Source: Nephrocerus scutellatus (lineage: Eukaryota > Arthropoda > Insecta > Diptera > Pipunculidae). From it: 64,000 bases of DNA. Positions 1 to 12,199 of the stretch are shown here, in pieces; positions within the stretch are counted from its first letter, which is position 1; every line of letters starts with the position of its first letter. Below the pieces are notes generated by a model. The model worked only from the letters and a program-made list of their open reading frames with translations. It was not told the DNA's origin and did no database searches. The position numbers and the translations under genes are program-made. The stretch covers positions 38,390,760 to 38,454,759 of the forward strand of contig OX352761.1 in NCBI GenBank assembly GCA_947095585.1, written 5' to 3'.

Positions 1-1
1 A

Positions 2-1111
2 CTAGCATTACCACCAGGCGTACAAATATTTGGATTCGCTGACGACATCGCCGTTGTCACAGTGTCAAAGACAATCAATGGAATAGAGTCAGCCACGAAT
101 GAAGCAGTTGGCCAAATCAAAAAATGGCTAGTATCCGTCGGTTTAGAATTAGCCGACCATAAAACGGAAGCAGTCCTGATTACCAGCCGGAAAAATATAG
201 AATACATAAATATACGAGTTGGTAACCAGACTATTAGATCAAAGGATTTTGTCAAATACCTAGGAGTAATGCTTGACAATAGGCTCCGTTTTAAAATACA
301 CGTGGACTATTCTAGCAGAAAGGCGTCGCAGATGCAGGCAGCATTATCTCGGATACTGCCAAATGTCGGAGGACCAGGATATCCAAGGAGGGTCCTAATG
401 TCCAGAGTAGTTAGCTCAGTCCTCCTGTACGCAGCCCCAGTTTGGGCGGAGGCACTGGTGACTAAAGAAATAAGAAGAAACCTCTCGTCTATATACAGAC
501 TCAGTGCACTAAGGACGATCAGCGGGTTCCGAACGATCTCCGATGATGCGGCCCTCGTTATAGCAGGAATGGTTCCAGTAGACATCCTCGCAGATGAAAT
601 GCTTAGGATCTACAACAGAAGAGCCTTATCACATCCGGACCAACGATCAATCAAAATGATCAAAGAAGAAGAAAAGGCCACCTCAATGGCTGTATGGCAA
701 GCCAGGTGGGACATAAGTTTGAAAGGAAGATGGACCCACAAACTGATCCCGAATATAGAGAATTGGACAAACCGATCTCACGGTAACTGCAATTACCAAT
801 TTACGCAGTTTCTGTCAGGCCATGGCGGCTATCGAAGATATCTTTATAGATTTGGACACGATAGCTCACCTTTTTGCCCAGATTGTCCGGAACTGGAAGA
901 AGATACGGAGCATGCGATTTTCCAATGCGGACGCTTCAGAGAATGGAGAAGCAGCCTGCCAAGTCCACAAGTCCTGTTAGAAGAAATGCTGAGATCTGAG
1001 GGTAAGTGGACAGAAGTGTGTGTATTCATAACGAATGTGCAAAACGAGCTGCGAAGAATCGAAAAGATAAGGCGATCAGCAGCAGCAGAAGATGCAGAAG
1101 GCATAGAGTAA
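2..1111 (+). CDS. R1-clade non-LTR retrotransposon reverse transcriptase, C-terminal part (5' end outside window)
   Basis: The frame is open from the first bases of the window, so the true start lies upstream. It begins within RT: the catalytic FADD box is at 35-46, preceded by LPPGVQIFG. The thumb follows (KYLGVMLDNRLRF, then LLYAAPVWAEAL). Near the C-terminus is a CPDC...HAIFQC zinc-knuckle-like motif (about 870-930). This order, without an RNase H domain after RT, fits the R1 group; the R1 versus LOA split is not certain. Such proteins nick the target and copy the element RNA at the nick. The frame ends at TAA 1109-1111 and appears undamaged in the visible part. It is followed by a ~200-bp 3' UTR, poly(A) and an (AC)n array. 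Confidence 0.85.
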   Translation, partial: LALPPGVQIFGFADDIAVVTVSKTINGIESATNEAVGQIKKWLVSVGLELADHKTEAVLITSRKNIEYINIRVGNQTIRSKDFVKYLGVMLDNRLRFKIHVDYSSRKASQMQAALSRILPNVGGPGYPRRVLMSRVVSSVLLYAAPVWAEALVTKEIRRNLSSIYRLSALRTISGFRTISDDAALVIAGMVPVDILADEMLRIYNRRALSHPDQRSIKMIKEEEKATSMAVWQARWDISLKGRWTHKLIPNIENWTNRSHGNCNYQFTQFLSGHGGYRRYLYRFGHDSSPFCPDCPELEEDTEHAIFQCGRFREWRSSLPSPQVLLEEMLRSEGKWTEVCVFITNVQNELRRIEKIRRSAAAEDAEGIE

Positions 1112-1319
1112 TCTGCTTACCAGCCCCGTGATGTAATACCTAACGGCAGTCCCGCGGGGAGAGTGGTTGAAGTGTGTAAGGAGGGTTTAGTACGTAGGCG
1201 TAATTCCTGGTACGAACATTCAGGTTTACGAATCGTGCATGCTAGTACCCCTGGAGGGCTCTACTGGTATCTTTTAGAAGATTCCCCACCTCTGGCACAG
1301 CCATAAAAAAAAAAAAAAA
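1112..1319 (+). other. 3' UTR and poly(A) tail of the R1-clade element
   Basis: Non-coding sequence runs from the RT stop codon to an A14 tract at about 1306-1319. The tract passes directly into CA repeats with no other sequence between, so the element's 3' junction lies in or at the edge of the microsatellite. Confidence 0.7.
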
Positions 1320-1800
<481 letters not shown>

Positions 1801-2086
1801 ATTATATTTAATAATGTATCCGTTATTTATAAATGTATTTAATGTTATGAAATGAAAAAACAACAATTTGTTTAAATCAATCAGCACAAAGGATTTGAGA
1901 TTTTTTCACATAAATTACAATTGGTTTCTCAAATTTCAAAAGAAAGTTTTGTATTTTTACTCGAGTCTGTTTTATTAACTAACCTGAGTGGGTGAAGATA
2001 CTCATGTCGTGTTTATTTAAAAAAAAATCTGGCGCAGATTGATTTTTTGGCTGTCAAGTTGTTCGTTTTAAAAAAAAAAATAATAA
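1801..2086. other. AT-rich spacer, nothing recognised
   Basis: Low-complexity AT-rich sequence without a convincing reading frame or terminal repeats. Confidence 0.5.
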
Positions 2087-2188
2087 ACAATAAACGAAAT
2101 AGACCCCCCTTCCTATACGATTTTTTTCATGAAATTAACCAAGGAATTATCCTTTTAAGTATTTGCCACCTTAACGGATACACCCTGT
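2087..2188 (-). repeat. Family B terminal fragment (ends ...ACACCCTGT)
   Basis: About 100 bp matching, in reverse, the end of the family B units at 44360 and 47800, and in the same orientation the end at 55367. Shared landmarks are AAATTAACCAAGGAATTA and TTAACGGATACACCCTGT. The constant ACAGGGTGT end suggests a true transposon terminus. A copy of only the tip shows the element was truncated. Confidence 0.65.
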
Positions 2189-2439
2189 ATGTATAAATGG
2201 TCAAAATATATATATTTCGAATGCAAACCAACGATTTTTGCTGTTTGTCCGATGTTTTCGACTTTCCTTTGTAATTGTTTTTCTTTCCCACGACCATAAC
2301 GAACAAAACAAAAAAGAATTACGAAAATCCATCGTTCGAATCGTAAGTTATGGTCGTGAGTTCATACAAAAATCCTACTACAGCACTTTTGCAAAAATTT
2401 TCCAAATTTCCAGGAAACTTTTCTAACATTTTCCGCAAT
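2189..2439. other. AT-rich spacer, nothing recognised
   Basis: A 62-codon open frame at 2238-2426 has no recognisable domain and is not treated as a gene. Confidence 0.4.
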
Positions 2440-3723
<1,284 letters not shown>

Positions 3724-3992
3724 CAAAACCTTCTCTATAGAAAGCCCAACTGTTCCGATCGTACACAGATACATGCTTGGATTGAGACCAAACGTATTTG
3801 TATTAGTAATCAACTAAAGAGCAAAATCCATATAAATTTTTCTGTTTCCCACTACCACATCTTACGTTTCTCGCTCTTTGTGACTACTTATTTTTTGTAC
3901 ACTGTATTCACATCCCACAAACACACATGCGTTTGGTCTTGTTTTACAGCATTAGTATGCGTAGAGTTGGGCTTTCTATAGAGAAGGTTTTG
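3724..3992. mobile_element. hAT-type MITE (269 bp) with 8-bp target duplication
   Basis: Terminal inverted repeats CAAAACCTTCTCTATAGAAA... and ...TTTCTATAGAGAAGGTTTTG match over about 26 bp. ATTTTGCC is duplicated at 3716-3723 and 3993-4000, and an 8-bp duplication is the hAT hallmark. It sits inside a family A unit. There is no coding capacity, so it must be mobilised in trans. Related pieces lie at 14755, 16665-16807 and 50640-51350. Confidence 0.8.
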
Positions 3993-5000
3993 ATTTTGCC
4001 ACAAAACGAGCACGCAGTGTGTGTGTGTGTGTGTGTATCCCCGATTAGAGAATTTACAAGAAAAATTTAAATTTTTATGGGTTGTTTTTTTTAAATTCTC
4101 TATATTAACTTCACTTGCCCGTGGCTGGCTGGCTGGCTGGCCAAATCTTATGATCAATTTTTAACCCACTTTCTACAGCCCGATTTTATTGAAATTTTGC
4201 ACACATGTATATCTCCCAAGACAACACTTTCTATTAAAATTTGAGGCCCCTCGGGCCGCGGGGTCGGGTCCCATACAAATATTTTACAAAATTTACCCGA
4301 TTTTCTTTAAATTTTGTACACATGTGTGTCTTCGATGGAAAACACTTTTTGTAAAAATGTGGAGCGATCGGCCCCTTAGGGACCCCAATATACATTTTTT
4401 AAATATCGCTATATCGCATCAGATCACGGCAAAGTCTGAGCTCTGTGCTTTGTGAGCAGCGCTGTTCGCTGCCGCTGCGTCATTTGGTGAATGATTTTGC
4501 CACAAAAGGAGCACGCAGTGTGTGTGTGTGTGTGTATCCCCGATTAGAGAATTTACAAGAAAAATTTAAATTTTTATGGGTTGTTTTTTAAATTCTCTAT
4601 ATTAACTTCACTTGCCCGTGGCTGGCTGGCTGGCTGGCCAAATCTTGTGATCAATTTTTAACCCACTTCCTACAGCCCGATTTTATTGAAATTTTGCACA
4701 CATGTATATCTCCCAAGGCAACACTTTCTATTAAAATTTGAGGCCCCTCGGGCCGCGGGGTCGGGGGGCTCCCATACAAATATTTTACAAAATTTACCCG
4801 ATTTTCTTTAAATTTTGTACACATGTGTGTCTTCGATGGAAAAAACCTTTTTGTAAAAATTTGGAGCGATCGGCCCCTTGGGGACCCCAATATACATTTT
4901 TTAAATATCGCTATATCGCATCAGATCACGGCAAAGTCTGAGCTCTGTGCTTTGTGAGCAGCGCTGTTCGCTGCCGCTGCGTCATTTGTGAATGATTTTG
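3993..5000 (+). repeat. Two tandem family A units (~502 bp each)
   Basis: Unit one spans 3993-4493 and unit two 4494-5000, at high identity. Each holds a (TG)8-10 run, an AATTCTCT-bearing arm pair, four GGCT repeats, then two related ~118-bp subrepeats, each with an ACACATGTRT core followed by a C/G-rich CCCCTCGGG or CGGCCCCTT block. Unit two is interrupted by the copia element at 5001 and resumes at 9614. Confidence 0.8.
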
Positions 5001-5185
5001 TGTTGATGTGAATAGATGATTAATATTGTTAAGTCTATATAGACCCTTATCTGTCAAATGTAACACATGTCATATACATATTCTATATATTAAACTCAAC
5101 TATGGCTACTTCCCTTTTTGCCTAGATCATTAAACTATACACAGTTTGTTTTCCTTGTTCACTAGACAATAATCAAATAACATCA
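5001..5185 (+). repeat. Copia 5' LTR
   Basis: Begins TGTTG and ends CATCA. It contains a perfect 12-bp palindrome GTCTATATAGAC (about 5033-5044) that could serve as a TATA region, and an ATTAAA polyadenylation-like signal near 5090. It is the same length and, by eye, the same sequence as 9429-9613. Confidence 0.93.
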
Positions 5186-5200
5186 GGTTATGGGCCCAGG
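5186..5200 (+). other. Copia primer-binding site
   Basis: GGTTATGGGCCCAGG directly after the LTR matches the internal initiator-Met-tRNA fragment used by copia elements to prime minus-strand synthesis. Confidence 0.8.
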
Positions 5201-5310
5201 ATTTCCATAGCAAAGTCTTGTGATTTAATTTAAATTCAAGTAGCATCTAGTGTTCATTAATTTTTTTTCTAAAAAAAAAACAAATTATATTTTTTTTTGT
5301 ACACAATTAA

Positions 5311-6339
5311 AAGCGTAACCTGGCGTCAGTAAATACGTCAATTGAAAAATTAAAAGGCCGTGAAAACTATGATGTGTGGAAAATTGCTGCCGAATCATAT
5401 TTAGTGATCAAAGGATTGTGGTCACATGTAGAAAATGGTTTAGCTGAGGATGCAAATGCTACGACAAAGGCAAATGATCTGAAAGCAAAATCCGAAATTA
5501 TTTTGTTACTGGAAACAAAAAATTATTCATACATCGCAAATGCAAAAACTGCGAAACAAGCTTGGACTGCATTATCAAGTGCATTTGAAGATAGCGGCTT
5601 GTGTAGACGTGTGACATTGCTGAAGGAACTGGTTCAGTTGAAGTTGTCTGACTGTGATTCGATGGAATCATACGTAAATCGCATGGTAATGATTTCCATC
5701 AAGGTAAAAAAGGCTGGTTTGGAAATAACCGATGAAATAACCGCATCACTAATGTTAGCTGGACTGCCTGACGATTACAAACCACTTGTAATGGCAGTAG
5801 AAAATTCAAGTACAAAATTGACAACGGACTCAGTAAAAACATTATTATTGCAAGAAGTGAAATATGACTCTAAAAATAGTGATAATGCTCTATTAGCAAA
5901 AGAGTACAATCGATATAGCAAAAAAGGTTCCAATTTTAAATGTCATTCTTGTGGTGATACGGGACATTTCGCGAGAAATTGTCCGAAGAAAAAAAACAAA
6001 AAGAGGCATGAAAACCTTCTGTACACGTCTTTTGCTGTGAATACTCAAAATTCATGCGATTGGATTATTGATTCTGGTGCCTCAGCACACATGACGAAAT
6101 CCAAGTCGATTGTACATCAAAACCAAGTTCCGACAAACAAAGAGGTTGTTGTTGCAAACAAAGAAAAACTTAAAATTGATTGTGTTGGTGAAGTGAACAT
6201 AACCCTATTAAATGGATCGTCAAAAACAAGTGCAAAATTGACCAATGTGCAATATGTTCCGGGTTTATGTGCTAACTTACTCTCTGTAAGCCAAATGGTT
6301 AAAAACGGCAATCATGTTGTGTTTGATAAAAAAAATTGA
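5311..6339 (+). CDS. Copia Gag and protease part of the polyprotein (ends at an in-frame TGA)
   Basis: The frame is open from 5311. There is no in-frame ATG before or near the conserved Gag start (GRENYDVW at about 5356-5379); codon 5311 is AAG, so the initiator may have been lost. The Gag helical region is followed by a CCHC knuckle CHSCGDTGHFARNC (5941-5982) and then the aspartic protease motif DWIIDSGASAHMT with Asp at 6070. The frame stops at TGA 6337-6339 but continues in the same frame to 9348 with no base lost, so one base change or read-through separates the halves. Copia normally encodes this as one polyprotein that is cut by its protease inside the particle. Confidence 0.88.
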   Translation, partial: KRNLASVNTSIEKLKGRENYDVWKIAAESYLVIKGLWSHVENGLAEDANATTKANDLKAKSEIILLLETKNYSYIANAKTAKQAWTALSSAFEDSGLCRRVTLLKELVQLKLSDCDSMESYVNRMVMISIKVKKAGLEITDEITASLMLAGLPDDYKPLVMAVENSSTKLTTDSVKTLLLQEVKYDSKNSDNALLAKEYNRYSKKGSNFKCHSCGDTGHFARNCPKKKNKKRHENLLYTSFAVNTQNSCDWIIDSGASAHMTKSKSIVHQNQVPTNKEVVVANKEKLKIDCVGEVNITLLNGSSKTSAKLTNVQYVPGLCANLLSVSQMVKNGNHVVFDKKN

Positions 6340-9300
6340 AAAATTTTTAACGAAAAAAACAACCTAATAGGAACAGCAACACTAGTCGACGATATGTATC
6401 GGCTGAACTGTGTATTGCCAACCTGTAAAGTCAAAAATGAAACTTCTATGACTGTGAACAGAGCTAAGAATGTCAATGGAAAAATGAACAATAATTTGTG
6501 GCATCGGCGTTTGGGCCACATTTGCGATGCAAATTTAAGAAAAGTGTGTGACGCAGGGACTGGCGTAAAATGGAGTGAGAGAAACAACAAGTGCATTGTG
6601 TGCATTGAAGGGAAGCAAACGCGCGCTTCATTTAAAAATGTTGGTAAACGCGCTGATGATTTGCTCGACTTAATTCATTCCGACGTCTGTGGTCCGCTGC
6701 AAGAGCGATCAATTGGTGGCGCGAAATACTTCGTTACGTTTGTCGATGACTACAGCAGAAAAGTATTTGTGTATCCGTTAAAAGAAAAAAACCAAGTTTT
6801 CCAAACCTTTTTGGACTTCAAAGCCATCGTCGAAAACCATTGCTCAAGAAGAATCAAAGTCATGCGCACTGACAATGGCACGGAGTATTGTAATCGACAG
6901 TTTGATACCTTTTTAGCAAAAAGCGGAATTTTGCATCAAAAAACAGCACCATATACACTCGAGCAAAATGGTGTTTCTGAGCGTATCAACAGGACACTCA
7001 TTGAACGAGTTAGGTGTATGTTAATCGACTCTGGTCTAAGCAAGAAGTTTTGGGCCGAAGCATTATCAACGGCAGCGTATTTGATAAACCGAATTCCATG
7101 TAGGAGTGAATCATCGACAACACCAGAAGAATTTTGGTCAAAAACGAAACCAGATTTGACCATGCTACGTGTGTTTGGATGCAAAGCGATGGTACACGTA
7201 CCAAAGGAAAAACGTCGAAAATTAGACACAAAGTCAACTGAATGCATTATGTTGGGGTATAGTAATGAATCGAAGGCATATCGGTTGTACAACATGGCAC
7301 TTGAGAAGGTTGTAATCAGCAGAGATGTCGTGTTTATAGAGTCAGACCCTCATGAAAATTCGCATCTTCAGGTAATTACAAAACTAGATAAAAATACTAA
7401 TTCTTCTTTTTCGCCGGCAGTTACCTTGACCAATGATGATGAGGTTGACGACAATGTCAATTCAGGTGGCGCTCGTGATGATGAATCTTCCATTGTCAAT
7501 GGGAACACCATCTATAAAACGTCTGACCACCAACTTGAAACGTCTGACAACGCCGCAAAAATTGAAAATGTCAACGAAATTGAAGCTGAGAGCCTAACTG
7601 TTGAAAATGGTGCAGTTAATGAGCTCTTGAATGACACATCCAATGGCAACGACACATCCGTCAGCAACTGTGATAATGACGACGAATCGTATAGACCAGA
7701 TGAAGCTATAGAAGTACCGCAACAACTTCGTCAGTCCAAACGCATTCGAAATATGGACGCAACACGTTATAACTTCTTGGCAAAGGAAATTATTGGAAGT
7801 GATCCTGAGACCGTTGCACAAGCGTTGTCAAGCCCAAATGCTGATTTGTGGAAAAAGGCAATGTGTGAAGAAATTAAATCATTGCACGACAATCAAACTT
7901 GGACCTTAGTCGAGTTACCTCGTGACAAAACACCTATTAAGTGTAAGTGGGTGTTTAAAACCAAAATCAACGCAGACGGCGAAGTTATACGACACAAGGC
8001 GAGACTGGTAGTAAAAGGTTTCTCGCAACAATTCGGCGTGGACTACCATGAAACGTTTTCTCCCGTTGTAAAGTATACTTCGATTCGATTCCTACTGGCG
8101 ATTGCAGCGAAGTTCAACCTAAACATTCGTCAAATGGATGCAGTAACAGCATTTCTCAACGGCGAACTGAAGGAAGACATATATATGTATCAACCCGAAG
8201 GATTTATCGGTGATTCGAGCAAAGTCTGCAAACTGTTTAAATCGTTATACGGCTTAAAGCAATCAAGTCGTGTATGGAACGAGAAACTGAATGCTGCACT
8301 GATAAAATTTGGTCTGAAGCGTTCCAATGCCGACCAATGTATTTATTACATGGTGAATTGCAACAAAATGTTATTTGTTGCTATTTACGTGGACGACGTA
8401 TTAATCTTCTCTAATGATGAAGGACGCGAAAAACTACTTAAGGACGAGTTGTGCAAGCACTTCGAAATGAAGGATTTAGGTGACGCATCATTCGTCTTAG
8501 GAGTTCGAATAACCCGAAACAGCGCAGCTGGTACAATATCAATCGACCAATCGCAATACATATCTCAAGTTCTTCAACGATTCGGTATGAGTGATTGCAA
8601 TCCAATCTCCACACCTTTGGACTTAAATCAGAAAATTTCGGCCAGGATGTGTCCAAAATCGAATGACGAACAACAAGAGATGTCAAACGTACCGTATATG
8701 CAAGCTATTGGTAGTTTGCTGTTCGTAGCGCAGATAACGCGACCGGACATTTGCTATGCAGTAAATCTGTTAAGCCGATATACAAAAAACCCTGGAAAGC
8801 CACATTGGACCGCTGTCAAGCGCGTGCTGAGATATTTGAAGGCAACGATCGAAAGGAAGTTGGTGTATCATAAATCATCAGATGAAATTAAAGGATACTG
8901 TGACGCTGATTGGGCTAGTGATCTTGACGAAAGAAAATCAACAACTGGCTATGTTTTTGTCATGCAAGGTGCAGCTGTTTCTTGGGGATCAAAATGTCAA
9001 CCGACTGTTGCACTTTCCACAACCGAAGCAGAGTTTATGGCCATGGTATGTGCAATACAAGAATCAATTTGGCTCAAACGACTTCAACTTGATCTTCTGC
9101 CTTCATCATCAAAACAAATGGTGTTGTATTGTGACAACAAAAGTGCAATACAATTGGCAGTCAACAATTCATCATCTGCGCGTACGAAACATGTCGAAAT
9201 TAAATCAGAGTTCATCCGTGAAAAGCTCGAAAATGGTTTCATCAGTATTCAATATAAACCAACTGATGAAATGTTAGCTGACATACTCACGAAAGCAGTT

Positions 9301-9348
9301 GTGAGCAACAAGCAGATGATATTTTCAAAGCAATTTGGACTAATTTAA
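6340..9348 (+). CDS. Copia integrase, reverse transcriptase and RNase H part of the polyprotein
   Basis: In frame with the Gag part; the first ATG is at 6394. Integrase has the H-H-C-C zinc region (HRRLGH ... CIVC, from about 6501), then HSDVCGPL, TDNGTEY and the Glu in NGVSERINRT, giving a D,D,E core. RT runs from about 7960 (RHKARLVVKGFSQ), through MDAVTAFLNGEL, to the catalytic YVDD at 8386-8397. RNase H follows with GYCDADWASD, STTEAEF, LYCDNKSA and TKHVEIK. The end, EMLADILTKA, is typical of copia. All catalytic residues that I can identify are present. The stop is followed by ~80 bp to the purine tract and 3' LTR. Confidence 0.95.
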   Translation, partial: KIFNEKNNLIGTATLVDDMYRLNCVLPTCKVKNETSMTVNRAKNVNGKMNNNLWHRRLGHICDANLRKVCDAGTGVKWSERNNKCIVCIEGKQTRASFKNVGKRADDLLDLIHSDVCGPLQERSIGGAKYFVTFVDDYSRKVFVYPLKEKNQVFQTFLDFKAIVENHCSRRIKVMRTDNGTEYCNRQFDTFLAKSGILHQKTAPYTLEQNGVSERINRTLIERVRCMLIDSGLSKKFWAEALSTAAYLINRIPCRSESSTTPEEFWSKTKPDLTMLRVFGCKAMVHVPKEKRRKLDTKSTECIMLGYSNESKAYRLYNMALEKVVISRDVVFIESDPHENSHLQVITKLDKNTNSSFSPAVTLTNDDEVDDNVNSGGARDDESSIVNGNTIYKTSDHQLETSDNAAKIENVNEIEAESLTVENGAVNELLNDTSNGNDTSVSNCDNDDESYRPDEAIEVPQQLRQSKRIRNMDATRYNFLAKEIIGSDPETVAQALSSPNADLWKKAMCEEIKSLHDNQTWTLVELPRDKTPIKCKWVFKTKINADGEVIRHKARLVVKGFSQQFGVDYHETFSPVVKYTSIRFLLAIAAKFNLNIRQMDAVTAFLNGELKEDIYMYQPEGFIGDSSKVCKLFKSLYGLKQSSRVWNEKLNAALIKFGLKRSNADQCIYYMVNCNKMLFVAIYVDDVLIFSNDEGREKLLKDELCKHFEMKDLGDASFVLGVRITRNSAAGTISIDQSQYISQVLQRFGMSDCNPISTPLDLNQKISARMCPKSNDEQQEMSNVPYMQAIGSLLFVAQITRPDICYAVNLLSRYTKNPGKPHWTAVKRVLRYLKATIERKLVYHKSSDEIKGYCDADWASDLDERKSTTGYVFVMQGAAVSWGSKCQPTVALSTTEAEFMAMVCAIQESIWLKRLQLDLLPSSSKQMVLYCDNKSAIQLAVNNSSSARTKHVEIKSEFIREKLENGFISIQYKPTDEMLADILTKAVVSNKQMIFSKQFGLI

Positions 9349-9428
9349 AACTAACAAATGAAATTGTTTAACTTATAGTATATGTAATGCCATAATTAAT
9401 TGGAACTTTAATATCTATTCTGGAGGAG

Positions 9429-9613
9429 TGTTGATGTGAATAGATGATTAATATTGTTAAGTCTATATAGACCCTTATCTGTCAAATGTAACACATGTCA
9501 TATACATATTCTATATATTAAACTCAACTATGGCTACTTCCCTTTTTGCCTAGATCATTAAACTATACACAGTTTGTTTTCCTTGTTCACTAGACAATAA
9601 TCAAATAACATCA
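9429..9613 (+). repeat. Copia 3' LTR
   Basis: 185 bp, apparently identical to 5001-5185. It is preceded by purine tract TGGAGGAG (9421-9428), the plus-strand primer, and followed by the right copy of the TTTTG target duplication. Confidence 0.93.
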
Positions 9614-10560
9614 TTTTGCCACAAAACGAGCACGCAGTGTGTGTGTGTGTGTGTGTGTATCCCCGATTAGAGAATTTACAATAAAAATTTAAATTTTTAT
9701 GGGTTGTTTTTTTTAAATTCTCTATATTAACTTCACTTGCCCGTGGCTGGCTGGCTGGCTGGCCAAATCTTGTGATCAATTTTTAACCCACTTCCTACCG
9801 ATTTTATTGAAATTTTGCACACATGTGTATTTCCGGAGACAACACTTTCTATTAAAATTTGAGGCCTCACGGGCCACGGGGACGGGGGTGTATCTCCGAT
9901 GGACAACATTTTTTGTAAAGTTTTTTGAGTGAACGGGCCCTGAGGACCGTGGGGTGCCCATATAAATTTTTTAAAAATTAGCTCGATTTTCTTCAAATTT
10001 TAAACACATGTGTATCACTGATAGACAAAACTTTTTGTAAGTTTGTTAAAGTGATCGGGCCCTGAGACCCGTGTGGTGTCCATGTAAATTTTTTAAAAAT
10101 TAGCCCGATTTTCTTCAAATTTTAACACATACCCATTTCCATTAGAGAATTTACATGAAAAATTTTGATTTTTAAATTCTCTATATTAACTTCACTTGCC
10201 CGTGGGTCGGTCGTCTGTCGTGGAATCTTGCGATCAATGTGTATTTCCGGAGACAAAACTTTCTGTTAAATTTTGAGGCCCCTCGGGATGCGGGGTCGGG
10301 GGGCTCCCATACAAAATTTTTAAAAAATTTACCCGATTTTCTTCAAATTTTACACACATGTGTATACCCAATAAACAATACTTTTTCGAAAATTTGGTAT
10401 TGATCGGGTCCCGGGTTCGGCCGCAAGGCCCTTATACATTTTTTAAATATCTATACTGGCATCAGATATTCGTCGCCCTTTATGGACTGTGTGCGGTGTG
10501 TGCTGCGCAGTCGGCTGCGCTGCATGGTTTTGGTGGTAGAGAGAGAGAGAAATCTTAGCT
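9614..10560 (+). repeat. Family A: rest of the interrupted unit plus further diverged subrepeats
   Basis: Starts ATTTTGCC-like sequence, (TG)n, the GGCT run, then five or more ~100-120-bp subrepeats, each with an ACACATGTGTAT-like core, a CCGATTTTCTTCAAATTTTA block and a GGGCCC or CCCCTCGGG block. It ends in a GA run (10538-10550) after GCGCAGTCGGCTGCGC, a perfect short palindrome. Confidence 0.75.
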
Positions 10561-10599
10561 CACGCACAAATGAACCCAGCAAATGAAACGAGATATAAA

Positions 10600-10881
10600 T
10601 GTTTTATGCTTAATTCAACTTAAATTTTTATTTACTGAATTTTATTTTTATTGATGTCGTTTTTGTTGTCGATATAAACTTACAGATAGAACAACAAGTT
10701 TTCGCAATATTCTGTCATTTCGCGTTTTCATAAATTAGTTCAGAGCAGTCAAAGAGTTCTCAAGAAAAATGTTCGTGTTTCTGTTTTAATAGAAACTGTT
10801 GTCTTGAGAGATATACATGTGTGCAAAATTTCAATAAAATCGGGCTGTAGGAAGTGGGTTAAAAATTGATCACAAGATTTG

Positions 10882-10913
<32 letters not shown>

Positions 10914-10960
10914 CGGGCAAGTGAAGTTAATATAGAGAATTTAAAAACAATCCGGAGCAC
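10600..10960 (-). repeat. Reversed family C piece and reversed family A piece
   Basis: 10640-10800 is the reverse complement of 2640-2810. 10795-10940 is a reversed family A segment with a six-copy GCCA run. No gene was seen. Confidence 0.65.
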
Positions 10961-11613
10961 CTCACGAACATATGGTGTGAGTATAAGCAAAAATAATAAA
11001 TAACTATATATCTTACGCTTATGGACGATGCTATGTTAACAAATGCATTTTTATTTTTATTTGAGACACCTAGTGGTCTTTTTTGAAATTGGGATGTATT
11101 GAATGTCGTTGATATTCCGTAGTATAAACAAAAACTACAAACAAAAACAACGAAACAATTGCTGTATTTCCTTATGCCAAACAATTATTACAGAGTTGTT
11201 CTAAGTAGATGAAGAAGGAATGCGCCTTTTAATTTTCACTCCCATTGTACTGTAGTCGATCGTCTATTTTCGCTACAGGTCGTTTCAGTTTTTTGCATAT
11301 TGTCGACTACATGCTTAGCCGTCTTCGCAGCCGAGTTCAACAGAATTATGCGTATGTAGGTAATATATAATACACAAAACAAGAACCAATAATATAATCA
11401 AGTATTTTCAGTATTGAAAACTTCAGAAACTATCATACCATAATTTATTTGATATTCCAATTACTCAGCATGGATCAATTGCACGTGAAGCAAAAACCAA
11501 GAAATAACAACAATTAATGCTCTTGTTTCGAAAATATCATGCAATGCTACACAAGATGCTTCGTTGCCTATTCTATTATCTATTATTATATATCTATACA
11601 TAAAGCACCATAA
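10961..11613. other. AT-rich spacer, nothing recognised
   Basis: No convincing frame. An 85-codon frame on the minus strand (10927-11184) has no recognisable domain. A 13-bp string AGCCGAGTTCAAC (11329) recurs at 13453 in similar context but is too short to interpret. Confidence 0.4.
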
Positions 11614-11949
11614 TGCCTGAAACACAAACGCGCTTTAGCTTCGGCTTCGCCTGACGTTTACGTGTTCAACCATATGATTTCAATGCTTCCTAAGCAATGT
11701 CGCTTCGGCTTCAACGTTTCGTTTGGCAATCGTTAAGAAAAAACGTAATGTTACGTTACGAAGCTACAAACGGAAGCTCTAGTTCAAAAGTGCTGAACAT
11801 TTGCTTTGCCTGACATCTCAAAGCAGAGAACTGTGGCAGAACTCTCATTTGTGAAATGCCATATAGAGAAAAGTCATTCAAAGCCAATTCAAAGCGGCTG
11901 CATCGTAACGCACCGAAGCCGAAGCTGAAGCGTTTTTGTGTTTCAGGCA
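11614..11949. mobile_element. PIF/Harbinger-type MITE (336 bp) with TAA target duplication
   Basis: The ends are inverted repeats of about 36 bp: left TGCCTGAAACACAAACGCG... with AGCTTCGGCTTCG, right CGAAGCCGAAGCT...TTTGTGTTTCAGGCA. TAA flanks both sides (11611-11613 and 11950-11952). A 3-bp TWA duplication is typical of PIF/Harbinger elements. It has no coding capacity. A Harbinger transposase remnant lies 250 bp to the right, but shared origin is not shown. Confidence 0.75.
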
Positions 11950-12199
11950 TAAAGTTCATTTTGGGAGCTTTTCGCGCTAAGCAACAAAAGTCTAAAAAAA
12001 TTACTTCAGAATAACATTTAAAGAAAAAGAATAAAACAATTTTTTTTTAAAGCAATGAGATTCGAACTCAAACCTTTGACACTAGTTTTAAGTTCCAATT
12101 CTTTTTACACATTAAATTTTTATTTCAAATATAAAAATGAATTTAACATGTAAAAAAAATTAAGTATGTACATATTATATAATTAAAAATTATATTAAT

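Larger units (their letters stand above)
5001..9613 (+). mobile_element. Copia-type LTR retrotransposon, 4613 bp, near intact
   Basis: Two 185-bp LTRs (TGTTG...CATCA) appear identical by eye, pointing to a recent insertion. The 5-bp duplication TTTTG flanks it (4996-5000 and 9614-9618). A primer-binding site matching initiator Met-tRNA follows the 5' LTR and a purine tract TGGAGGAG precedes the 3' LTR. The internal frame encodes Gag, protease, integrase, RT and RNase H in the Ty1/copia order, with one in-frame TGA. The host site is a family A repeat. Confidence 0.95.
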
